From positions 372,001-436,000 of the forward strand of contig CAZJHH010000001.1 of assembly GCA_964545875.1 (NCBI GenBank): a stretch of 64,000 nucleotides of DNA, written 5' to 3'. Within the stretch, counting starts at the first letter, position 1. Every line of letters begins with the position of its first letter. Source of the stretch: DAIPKP01 sp964545875. Its GTDB lineage: Bacteria > Synergistota > Synergistia > Synergistales > Aminiphilaceae. Positions 16,971 to 25,120 of this stretch are shown here, piece after piece. The position numbers and the translations under genes were made by a program. The notes below the pieces were generated by a model that was not told the DNA's origin, searched no databases, and saw only the letters and a program-made list of their open reading frames with translations.

Positions 16971-18374
16971 CTAAGCGGGGTTTTCCTCCGGTTCCGGTGA
17001 TGCCAGAGGGAGAACCTCCAGGGCCCGCATCTCTTTCCGGAGCAGCCAGAGGGTTACCAGGGCGGAGAGGCCGTCCGCCAGGGGAAAGGTGCTCAATGCC
17101 CCGGTGATGCCGAAGAACCGCGGCAGAGTAATCATAAGAGGAAGCACGAAAAGCACCTGCCGGGAGAGCGAAAGAATCATGGCGGGCAGTGCCTTGCCCA
17201 GGGCCTGAAAGACCGTGGCTCCGATAACCTGAAAGCCCACGAGCCAGATTCCCAGGCTTATCAGACGCATTACCCGTATGCCCGTTTCCACCAGCAGAGG
17301 GTCCGGAGAGAAGAACTCCATGATCTGGGCGGGGAAGCTCTGCAAGAGTACGAAGGCGGTGCAGGAAAATGCCGTGGCTACCAAACTCGCCAGGCGGATG
17401 GTGGCGCGGCTGCGATGGAACTGCCCCGCTCCGAAGTTGAATCCCACGATGGGCTGAGCTCCCTGGGAGATGCCGAAGATGGGCATGAAGATGAGGGCGA
17501 AGAGCCGCTGTACCACCCCGGAGGCCGCCACGAAAAGGTGCCCTCCGTAGAGAAAGATGGTGGTGTTCGAGATGGCCCCCACCATTCCTATTGCTCCCAT
17601 GCGGAGAAAGTCCGAGAAGCCGATGGCAAGAATCTCCCCCATCATGGCTTTGCGGGGAATCAGATTCTTCCAGGAGAATTCCAGACAGCTTCGGTGGCGC
17701 AGAAAGAACCAGCTGAAGAGCCAGAGGGCGGAACACCCCTGACCGATGATGGTAGCCAGGGCGGCTCCCCGGATCCCCAGAGAGAGGTTGAAGATGAAGT
17801 GCCAGTCCAGCACCACGTTTACCAGAGCCCCTAAAATCATGGTCATCATGGCGGTCTTGGCCTCGCCCTCCGCCCGAACCACGTTGTTGGAGCTCATGGC
17901 GAAGATATTCAGAGGCACCCCCAGGAGCAGGGTTTGCAGGTAGGTCACCGCATAAGGAAGAATAGGATCCCGGGCACCGAAAAAGTAGACGATCTGATGC
18001 AGAAAGGTTCCCACCACCAGGGGGATGCTTATGCTGGCGCAGAGAATGAGAAAGAGCACGTTCCCGAAGGCTCTTTCCGCCCGGTTATGATTTTCCGCCC
18101 CCAGGGCCCGGGAGATCACCGAAGCTCCTCCCACTCCGATCATGAAGGCCACAGCTCCCATGAGCATGGTGATGGGAAAGATGATGGTGATGCTTCCCAG
18201 GGCGGCGGTGCCCACTCCCCGGCCGATGAAGATGGCATCCACCACCTGGTAGGAGGCCATGACGATCATGCCCACCATGGCGGGGAGGGAGAGCCGGGCG
18301 AGAAGAGGCCCTATGGGATCCTCCCCCAGAAAGGCCCGGCTCTTTCGGGGTTGTTTTTCATGAGAGGGGGTCAT
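16971..18374 (-). CDS. MATE-family efflux transporter
   Basis: 467 residues from an ATG six bases after GAGG; this start overlaps the end of the adaptor gene by 17 bp. The longer frame from 18542 would run deep into that gene. Twelve predicted membrane spans. LSLPAMVGMIVMASYQVVDAIFIGRGVGTAALGSIT is the family's N-terminal signature (split here: GMIVMASYQVVDAIFIGRG), and VGFNFGAGQFHRSRATIRLA starts the second half. Sodium- or proton-driven drug or metabolite export from the cytoplasm. Last gene of the TetR-RND-TolC-adaptor operon, an unusual companion because it acts at the inner membrane only. Confidence 0.9.
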   Translation of the reverse strand: MTPSHEKQPRKSRAFLGEDPIGPLLARLSLPAMVGMIVMASYQVVDAIFIGRGVGTAALGSITIIFPITMLMGAVAFMIGVGGASVISRALGAENHNRAERAFGNVLFLILCASISIPLVVGTFLHQIVYFFGARDPILPYAVTYLQTLLLGVPLNIFAMSSNNVVRAEGEAKTAMMTMILGALVNVVLDWHFIFNLSLGIRGAALATIIGQGCSALWLFSWFFLRHRSCLEFSWKNLIPRKAMMGEILAIGFSDFLRMGAIGMVGAISNTTIFLYGGHLFVAASGVVQRLFALIFMPIFGISQGAQPIVGFNFGAGQFHRSRATIRLASLVATAFSCTAFVLLQSFPAQIMEFFSPDPLLVETGIRVMRLISLGIWLVGFQVIGATVFQALGKALPAMILSLSRQVLFVLPLMITLPRFFGITGALSTFPLADGLSALVTLWLLRKEMRALEVLPLASPEPEENPA

Positions 18375-19506
18375 GCTGTACCTCGTCTCCGGATTGCAGA
18401 TTTCGGCCTCCCCGTATAATGAGGAGATCCCCCGAAGCGAGGCCTTCCAGAATCTGAATATTTTCCCCCTGCTGGATGCCCGGGGTGACATCTTGCCGGA
18501 AGGCTTTTCCCTCCCGCACCGTGAAGACCCAGAAGGTTTCATTTGTTCCCATCACCGCATCGGCGGGCACCATAAGAGGGTTTTCCAAGCGATGTTCCAC
18601 GAAAAAGACCTGGGCGAACATGCCGGGCTTGAGCATATGCCCCGTGGCGGCGTTGTCCACGTACACCTCCACCCGGGTGGTTCGGGTGGAGGTATCCACA
18701 AAGGGGCTGATAAACCGGACGGAGCCTTCGAAAGTATGATTTTCCAAGCCTCTTACCGAGAGTTTTGCGGGCATGCCCGGAGTGATCCTGGGAACCCGGC
18801 TTTCCGGAGCCCGGATAGCTGCCTTGAGGGTGTCCGTATCCGCCAGGCGCGCCGCCGGAGTGCTGGGGGTGATCATATTTCCCGGAGCAAGATCGTAATC
18901 CTCCAGAATGACCCCATCGAAGGGAGCTTTCAGGGTGTACTCCGACAGGTCCACCTTCAGCGCCTCCAGCTCTGCCCGAAGCTGCCGGAGTTGAGCCTGG
19001 GCGAGATCCACCTGGGCCTTGGCGGTGCGGTAGAGGGTTTTTTTGCTGTCCAGCTGCTGCTGGGTGGCGTACCCCTCTTTAAAGAGCCGCTCGTAACGGC
19101 TCTGTTCCATGGATGCGTTCTCCAATTCCGCCTGGGCCTGGGCCAGCTGGGCGTTTCCCACAAGTACCTGGGCCTGGGCGGAACGTATCTTGGCGTCCTT
19201 TTCCCGATGATCCAGCCGGGCAATTATCTCTCCCCGGCGGACGTATTCTCCCTTGTGTTTGAAAAGTTCCTCAAGCCGTCCGGAAACCTTGGCGTAGAGA
19301 ACGACCTCTTCCTTGGCCTCCAGAGTGGAGCTTTCCTCAAAACCCTGTTCCACCAGGGGAACGGGCTCTACCCGGAGTATCTCCACCCGGGCGGGAGTGC
19401 CTTCGGCGGCGGGGCTTCCCAAGAGAAGGGCTATTCCCAGAAAGAGCAGCCCCGGAACGAGACAAAGAGTGCGGTGGTTTCGGATGGTATGGCGGTGTGA
19501 AGACAT
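18358..19506 (-). CDS. RND efflux periplasmic adaptor (HlyD/AcrA family)
   Basis: 382 residues with an N-terminal signal/anchor (LCLVPGLLFLGIALLLGSPAAEG). Lipoyl-like halves flank a helical hairpin: SGRLEELFKHKGEYVRRGEIIARLD, then heptads from about 100-180, then APFDGVILEDYDLAPGNMI. Beta-barrel and membrane-proximal domains follow. It bridges the RND pump and TolC. The ATG overlaps the tolC-like stop (TAATG), giving translational coupling. Confidence 0.92.
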   Translation of the reverse strand: MSSHRHTIRNHRTLCLVPGLLFLGIALLLGSPAAEGTPARVEILRVEPVPLVEQGFEESSTLEAKEEVVLYAKVSGRLEELFKHKGEYVRRGEIIARLDHREKDAKIRSAQAQVLVGNAQLAQAQAELENASMEQSRYERLFKEGYATQQQLDSKKTLYRTAKAQVDLAQAQLRQLRAELEALKVDLSEYTLKAPFDGVILEDYDLAPGNMITPSTPAARLADTDTLKAAIRAPESRVPRITPGMPAKLSVRGLENHTFEGSVRFISPFVDTSTRTTRVEVYVDNAATGHMLKPGMFAQVFFVEHRLENPLMVPADAVMGTNETFWVFTVREGKAFRQDVTPGIQQGENIQILEGLASGDLLIIRGGRNLQSGDEVQHDPLS

Positions 19507-20831
19507 TACTTGCTTCCCCCTTCGAGAAGAGTGGCGACAGACGTTCTGCCGAGCGTCCCCTGGGCTTTTTCCAGGGCTACTATGGCCATGGCATGATCCT
19601 TGATGGCGGTGCTGTGTTCCTTTTCCGCCAGGGTAAAGGCGGTTTGAGCATCCAGCACGTCCAGCTGGGTGCTCACGCCCTCCCGGTAGCCCACCTGGGC
19701 GAGGCGCAGGGATTCCCGGGCGAGTTCAAGATTCTTTTTCGTGGATACCACCGCTTCCTCCGTGCTGGTAAGGTTCAGAAAGGCATGGGCGATCTCCTTT
19801 TTGATGTTTTCCTCCTGTTGGGCTACTCCGAGCTCCTGTTGCTGCAGGGTGGCCCTTTCCTGAAGGGCCTTTCCCAGGGCCTCGTTGCCGTCGAAAAGAG
19901 GAACGGAGATCTGAATTCCCGCACTCCAGGTGTCTTCCTCGTTGTCGTAGTTGCTGGAAGGGTCGTCGTAGTTGTACTTCCCGTAGATACTCACGGAGGG
20001 TAGAGATTCGCTTCTTTCGATGGTTACCTGCTGCCGCTGGACTTTCACCTCCGAAAGAGCCTTCTTGAGATCCGGCCGCTCTTCCAGAGCTGTTTCGAGA
20101 AAACGCTCGGGGTCTCCCCGAAAGGGAGTGTATTCCAGGGATCCCTGGACATCATATTCTTCCTTCTGGGGAAGCCGCAGGAGGGTGAGCAGGTTGATCT
20201 TGGCGGATTCCATCTGGTTTTTCGCCGCGATAAGCTCGGTATTCCGGGCGCTCTCCTGCTGTTCCGCCCGAATGACTTCGAAATTCGTGGCGATGCCGAG
20301 AACCCGTTTCCGTTCGGTCTCCCGAAGATGTTCCCGGGCATACGCCAGGCCGTCCTGGGCGGTCTGTACGTTGGCCTTTCCGAGGAGCACCTCGTAATAG
20401 GTATCCAGTACCAGATAGAATACTTCCTGGGTGGTGAGTTCGATTCCCTGGTTCGCCACCTCCCGGAAATATATGGCCTGATCTTTTTTGGCCCGGTTCT
20501 TTCCCCCCCGGTAGAGGGTCTGGGTGATGGTGAGGCTTCCTCCGGAATATTCTTTATCTCCCGTGCCGTTCAGGGCGTTGTTCTGCTGCATGTAGCTCCC
20601 GGAGAGATCCAGCCGGGGAAGATATCCCGACTGGCCTTCCAGATCCTTTCCCCGGGCCCGGAGAAGTTCCTCCCGGGAACTTTGGATATCCAGATTCCGC
20701 TCCCGGGCAAGGTCGAGGATGGAGGTGAGGTTCAGTATCTCTTCCGCACTTGCCCGATGTCCCCAGAGCCAGAAGGTGCAGAAAAGGCTGAAGACGAGAA
20801 AGAACAGCAGAGATTTGACGATACGAGGCAT
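19506..20831 (-). CDS. TolC-family outer membrane efflux protein
   Basis: 441 residues with signal peptide (SLLFFLVFSLFCTFWLWGHRASA). Two OEP repeats of long helices and short beta strands (LDLSGSYMQQNN, GGSLTITQTLYRGGKNRAKK, IQISVPLFDGNEALGKALQ) match TolC/OprM channels. Provides the outer-membrane exit for the adjacent RND pump, and shows a diderm envelope. It starts 2 bp after the pump gene's stop. Confidence 0.93.
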   Translation of the reverse strand: MPRIVKSLLFFLVFSLFCTFWLWGHRASAEEILNLTSILDLARERNLDIQSSREELLRARGKDLEGQSGYLPRLDLSGSYMQQNNALNGTGDKEYSGGSLTITQTLYRGGKNRAKKDQAIYFREVANQGIELTTQEVFYLVLDTYYEVLLGKANVQTAQDGLAYAREHLRETERKRVLGIATNFEVIRAEQQESARNTELIAAKNQMESAKINLLTLLRLPQKEEYDVQGSLEYTPFRGDPERFLETALEERPDLKKALSEVKVQRQQVTIERSESLPSVSIYGKYNYDDPSSNYDNEEDTWSAGIQISVPLFDGNEALGKALQERATLQQQELGVAQQEENIKKEIAHAFLNLTSTEEAVVSTKKNLELARESLRLAQVGYREGVSTQLDVLDAQTAFTLAEKEHSTAIKDHAMAIVALEKAQGTLGRTSVATLLEGGSK

Positions 20832-20833
20832 AA

Positions 20834-23800
20834 TTATTTTCCTCCTGCGAGATTTTTCGATGTTACGGGTTTGAGAGCTTCCAAAGACTGCTCCCGAACC
20901 CTTTTTTTACGTATCCGGAACATCCGGAGAGCCCGGAAGAACTTGGCCATACGCTCCCGGGTGTTGTCGATGATGATGTACACCGCGGGAATAACCAGCA
21001 GGGTGAGCAGCGTGGAGGAGAGCATGCCGCCGATAACCGCTATGGCCATGGGCTGCCGGATTTCACCGCCTTCGCTCAGCCCCAGGGCCAGGGGTATCTG
21101 GGCGATCATGGTGGAGCAGGCGGTCATCAGGATGGGTCGAAGCCTTCGGGGGGCGGCCTTCAGCATGGCTTGCAGCGGGTTCGCTCCCTTGGCGCTCTCC
21201 TGTTTGGCGAAATCCACCAGAATGATGGCGTTGTTCACCACGATGCCGATGAGCAGAATGATGCCCATGAGACTCATGACGCTTACGTCCTGTCCCGCTA
21301 TCATCATCAGCCCGAAGGCTCCCGCAGTGGTGAGAGGCAGAGAGAACATCACCATGAGGGGATAGATGAAGGATTCGAACTGAATGGCCATGACCATGTA
21401 CACCAGAACGATGGAAGCGCCGATGGCGCTGAGAAGGGTAGCGAAAGCCTCCCGTTCGTGTCTGCTCGATCCCGTTTGCAGCAGGCTCATGCTGCCGTCC
21501 TCCGGAGCGTTCCGGGCAAAGGCCTCTTCCACGAGTATGGTTCCCTCCCCGGTGGAAATTCCCCGGACGTTGGCCTCCACATCGAGGCTCCGCTGGCGGT
21601 TGTACCGGGTGATTACGTTGGGGGCCGCGGTTTTTTCCAGGGATACCACATCCGCCAGGCGGATCAGGTTTCCTTCATGGGTGGGAATGATAAGCTTTTC
21701 GATGTCCTCCAAGGAGCCCCGGGCATCTTTTTCCGCCTGAAGCTGGATGTCGTACCGGTATCCTCCGTCCTTGAAGACCCCCGCCTTGATGCCTCCGAAG
21801 TAGGCCTGAATTTCCGTGGAAAGATTCCGGATGCTTACTCCGAGATCGTCCGCGAGCTCTCGGTTGATGGAGGCGATGACCCGGGGGTTTTCGAGCTGGA
21901 TGGAGGTGTTGATATCCACCAGCCGTTCATCCGCCGCAAGATCCTTCTTCAGAACCTCTCCCAGGGCGGCGAGCTCTTCGGTGGAACTGCCCACCAGGGT
22001 GACGGTGACATCCGCTCCCCAGGTGCTCATGGTGATGGTCACGTCTTTATAGGCTGCGAACTGCTGTCGGAAGTCGTTCATGATAGCCGCCGCTCCGGGG
22101 CGTCTGTTTCGCGGCACGAGAACCACCGACACGTCCCCCTTGTTGACTTCCTGTCCCGTTCCCATACCTACCGTGCCGTAGGTATATGCCACGTGAGGAT
22201 TGCTGCGGATGGCCGCATCGAGCTCCCGGAAAATCCGTTCCGACTCTCCCAGAGAAGAGCCTGAGGGAAGCTCGAAGTTTACCGTGAACTCGCCGTTGTC
22301 TTCCGTGGGAAAGAAGGTGCTTCCCAGCTGGGAGGCGAAGAAGAGCCCCAGAACGAAGACTCCTCCCGCGAAGATCAGGGTAAGAAAACGGTGGCGCACC
22401 GCCTTGCCCAGAAGCCAGGCGTATCCTCTCTCCAGGAGTCCCAGGGGAATATCCATGACTCGGCCGAACCATCCCCGATTTGCCCGCAGAAGCCGGGAGC
22501 AGAGGTAGGGAGTGAGGGTAAGGGAGAGGATGAGAGACATGAGAATGGTGATGGCCACGGTCATGCCGAAGTCGTAGAAGAAACGCCCGATAATGCCCTC
22601 CATGAAGGTCACCGGAAGAAAGACCGCCAGGGTGGTGGCGGCTCCGCCGAGAACCGAGAAGCCCACTTCGGCAGTTCCCAGAGAGGCGGCGGGTAGAGGT
22701 TTCTCTCCCGCTTCGAGGTGGTGGTGAATATTTTCCAGCACCACCGTGGTGCCGTCCACCACCATGCCCACCGCCAGGGAGAGCCCCATCATGGTGAGAT
22801 TGTTGATGGTAATTCCCAGGGATCGGAGGATCAGCATGCTTCCCAGAAGGCAGACCGGAATGGTGACCACCGTGACGAACATGGCCCTGAGGGTATTCAG
22901 GAAGAGCAGCATGATGAGGGATGTAAGACCTACCGCTACCAGGATGTCCGATTGTACGCCTTCCATGGAGCGGCGGATGAAGAGCGATTCGTCTCCCACA
23001 ATTTCTATGCGGATGTTTGCGGGAGTCCGGCTTTGCAAGTCTTCCAGCCGTTGGCGCAGAATCTCCGCAGTGGACACCTCGTTGGCACCTCGCTGTTTCT
23101 TTACCTGTACCAGAATGGCGGGTTCTCCGTTATAGGTGGCGAAGCTTCGAAGCTCTTCAAAACCGTCTTCCACCCGGGCCACGTCACGAAGGCGCACGAC
23201 GGTGCCGTTTCGGTTTGCCAGGGGGAGCATGGCCAGGGATTCCACGGAATCATACTCTCCCTCCACCCGGATGCCGAACTCCGTGGTGCTGGTCTCCAGC
23301 CTTCCTGCAGGAAGCTCCACGTGTTTTGCCTGAACCGCAGCGAGTACCTCCGTGGCGGTAAGATTGCGGGCCTCCAGCAGGTCTGCATCCAGCCATATCC
23401 GAATCTGCCGCTCCCGGAACCCCGCAAGATCCACCATGCCCACTCCGGGCACGGTCTGGATCTGCTGTTTCAAAATCTTATCCACGAAAAAGGCTTTTTC
23501 TCTTTCCTCCGCATTTCCCAGTACTGCCAGGGTGAGCACCGGAGAATCCATGGGAGAATATTTCTGCACCGTGGGAGTGTCCGCCTCGTCGGGAAGGTTC
23601 GCCTGGGCGATGTTCACCTTGTCCCGTACGTCTGCGGCGGCTCCGTCGAGATCCCGGCCCAGCTCGAACTCCACCACCGTAATGGCCCGGCCTTCGTAGC
23701 TATAGGAGGTGATATTCTCGATCCCCGAGATGCTGTTGATCTCCTCTTCGATGATGTCGGTAACGTCGTTGTCCATTACCGCCGGGCTCGCTCCCTCCAT

Positions 23801-23950
23801 GGTGGTAACCACCACCACGATGGGGAACTCCACGTCGGGCATACGGGCCATGTTCATCTGGCCGAGGGAGATTACTCCAAAAAGAAGCAGGGCTATCATG
23901 CCGATAAGTACCGTCACGGGACGGCGTAAAGCGGTATCGGTTATTTTCAT
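20834..23950 (-). CDS. RND multidrug efflux permease (HAE1/AcrB type)
   Basis: 1038 residues, normal for the family. Twelve membrane spans in two halves with large periplasmic loops. N-terminal ALRRPVTVLIGMIALLLFG, and the docking/porter motifs GTGQEVNKGDVSVVLVPRNR. In TM4 the AcrB Asp407-Asp408 pair appears as AVGMVVDGTTVVLEN, keeping one aspartate. TM10 reads GIVVNNAIILVDFAK, with Asn where AcrB has Lys940. Proton-driven export from periplasm and membrane via adaptor and TolC. The ATG overlaps the TetR gene stop by four bases. Confidence 0.94.
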   Translation of the reverse strand: MKITDTALRRPVTVLIGMIALLLFGVISLGQMNMARMPDVEFPIVVVVTTMEGASPAVMDNDVTDIIEEEINSISGIENITSYSYEGRAITVVEFELGRDLDGAAADVRDKVNIAQANLPDEADTPTVQKYSPMDSPVLTLAVLGNAEEREKAFFVDKILKQQIQTVPGVGMVDLAGFRERQIRIWLDADLLEARNLTATEVLAAVQAKHVELPAGRLETSTTEFGIRVEGEYDSVESLAMLPLANRNGTVVRLRDVARVEDGFEELRSFATYNGEPAILVQVKKQRGANEVSTAEILRQRLEDLQSRTPANIRIEIVGDESLFIRRSMEGVQSDILVAVGLTSLIMLLFLNTLRAMFVTVVTIPVCLLGSMLILRSLGITINNLTMMGLSLAVGMVVDGTTVVLENIHHHLEAGEKPLPAASLGTAEVGFSVLGGAATTLAVFLPVTFMEGIIGRFFYDFGMTVAITILMSLILSLTLTPYLCSRLLRANRGWFGRVMDIPLGLLERGYAWLLGKAVRHRFLTLIFAGGVFVLGLFFASQLGSTFFPTEDNGEFTVNFELPSGSSLGESERIFRELDAAIRSNPHVAYTYGTVGMGTGQEVNKGDVSVVLVPRNRRPGAAAIMNDFRQQFAAYKDVTITMSTWGADVTVTLVGSSTEELAALGEVLKKDLAADERLVDINTSIQLENPRVIASINRELADDLGVSIRNLSTEIQAYFGGIKAGVFKDGGYRYDIQLQAEKDARGSLEDIEKLIIPTHEGNLIRLADVVSLEKTAAPNVITRYNRQRSLDVEANVRGISTGEGTILVEEAFARNAPEDGSMSLLQTGSSRHEREAFATLLSAIGASIVLVYMVMAIQFESFIYPLMVMFSLPLTTAGAFGLMMIAGQDVSVMSLMGIILLIGIVVNNAIILVDFAKQESAKGANPLQAMLKAAPRRLRPILMTACSTMIAQIPLALGLSEGGEIRQPMAIAVIGGMLSSTLLTLLVIPAVYIIIDNTRERMAKFFRALRMFRIRKKRVREQSLEALKPVTSKNLAGGK

Positions 23951-24612
23951 AATTGAAGGGCCTCCTTGTTCGTGCGAATCAGACCGTTAAGGTGTAATTG
24001 CTTAAAAGTGCCTATGATATCCTCTTCGGAAATAGTGTCGAAGGGAACGTTGTGATACGGTTCTCCCTGTTCTGCCAGAAGCTTGGAAAGAAGGAAGAAG
24101 CTGTGTTGAAAAAGACAGGCGGTTACCATGGGGTGGAGGGGATAAAAGGAGCCGTCCTCGATGCCGTTCTCGATGGTTTCACGTATAATTTCCAGAAAAA
24201 GGTGCCAGGGGCTGCAATGCATATGTGCGTGGAGATACTTCCTGGCCTCGGGATCGTTCATATGGGCATCCACGAAACAGGCGGTGATTTTTCGATTTTT
24301 ATCCAGGTGATCGATCATGGCCCGGAAAAGCGCCTCCAGCTTTTCTGCCGGAGAGAATGAGGAGCGCCGGACTTCTTGAAGTTGGGCCATAAGATCTTTG
24401 GCCGGGGGTTCTCCCACGAAAACCAGCATATCCAGTTTGCCCTCGAAATAATTGTAGAGAGTTCCCTTGGAAACCCCTGCGGCTTTGGCGATTTTCGACA
24501 TGGTGGTACCTTGCCAGCCGTTTTCCCGAATCACCTTTATGGCGGCCTCTCGTATGGTTTCCCGCATCATCTCTTCCACAAGAGCTTTTTTCTGTTCCCG
24601 GATAGTGCTCAT
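23947..24612 (-). CDS. TetR-family regulator of the RND operon
   Basis: 221 residues. The N-terminal helix-turn-helix is clear: AAIKVIRENGWQGTTMSKIAKAAGVSKGTLYNYFEGKLDML. The C-terminal part is a helical ligand-binding and dimer domain. It heads the operon TetR-RND-TolC-adaptor-MATE. A perfect 22-bp palindrome lies over its own -10 element, so it is almost certainly an autorepressor that lifts when a pump substrate binds. Confidence 0.93.
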   Translation of the reverse strand: MSTIREQKKALVEEMMRETIREAAIKVIRENGWQGTTMSKIAKAAGVSKGTLYNYFEGKLDMLVFVGEPPAKDLMAQLQEVRRSSFSPAEKLEALFRAMIDHLDKNRKITACFVDAHMNDPEARKYLHAHMHCSPWHLFLEIIRETIENGIEDGSFYPLHPMVTACLFQHSFFLLSKLLAEQGEPYHNVPFDTISEEDIIGTFKQLHLNGLIRTNKEALQL

Positions 24613-24663
24613 GGAATTCCCTCCTCACAGCATGAAAGACAGCAGCATAACTCGCGGGTCTTC

Positions 24664-24708
24664 AAAATGACCAATTGGTCATTTTATAGACCTTTCGGTT
24701 TTTGTCAA
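24664..24708 (-). promoter_or_regulatory. TetR operator and promoter of the RND operon
   Basis: A perfect 22-bp palindrome (arms AAAATGACCAA / TTGGTCATTTT, 24664-24685) overlaps the -10 hexamer TAAAAT (complement of 24681-24686). A consensus TTGACA -35 stands 16 bp upstream (complement of 24703-24708). The transcript would start about 60 bp before the TetR gene. Operator over core promoter is the standard arrangement for TetR repression. Confidence 0.85.
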
Positions 24709-25053
24709 GGGGATAAAAGCTTTCATGTGCCAGAAGTTTTGAGTTTCCCCATGTCGTATCCGCGAGGCGAAACAAGCCTGAAAGGAAAGGAATTTTACGG
24801 CAGAAGGTCGTAGAAAAGGAGAAGAGTTATATAAATAAAACTTACGAGACAGTAAGTTACAGCGAAGCGTTTTCTTTGTCAAGGGGCATAATGCCCAAGG
24901 CAGATAAAGCCGGAAAAATCCGGGGAGTGAGAATTATCCCGCAGAAAAGCCTCCGGAGGCTCATGATAAAGGTTTTTTGATGGTGAAGCGTTTCCCTGGG
25001 TGCTTTATATGTGTTTTTCGTTGCTATGCCGCAAGCTTTCGGAAGCGAAAAAG
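24709..25053. other. Gene-free stretch with a cluster of inverted repeats
   Basis: 345 bp with no convincing gene. Within 122 bp there are four compact inverted repeats: AACTTAC-6-GTAAGTT (24839-24858), GGGCAT-A-ATGCCC (24884-24896), CCGGA-AAAA-TCCGG (24910-24923) and the palindrome GCCTCCGGAGGC (24949-24960). On the minus strand a TTGACA (complement of 24875-24880) with a 17-bp spacer to TAACTT puts the first repeat at a promoter start point, much like the TetR operator downstream. Confidence 0.4.
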
Positions 25054-25087
25054 AGGCTCCCCTCCTCCGTACGGAGGAGGGGAGCCT
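25054..25087 (-). terminator. Strong terminator of the VIT/VWA gene
   Basis: A 34-bp perfect inverted repeat without a fixed loop (AGGCTCCCCTCCTCCGT / ACGGAGGAGGGGAGCCT), followed on the minus strand by CTTTTTC. It lies 34 bp after the stop of the gene at 25121. Confidence 0.9.
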
Positions 25088-25120
25088 GAGAGTCCTTCGT
25101 TATCTTTCCTTCGAAAGGCT

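Noticed and set aside
18375..18542. Longer N-terminus for the MATE transporter
   Set aside because: It would overlap the adaptor gene by 185 bp and adds a non-hydrophobic, non-conserved segment.
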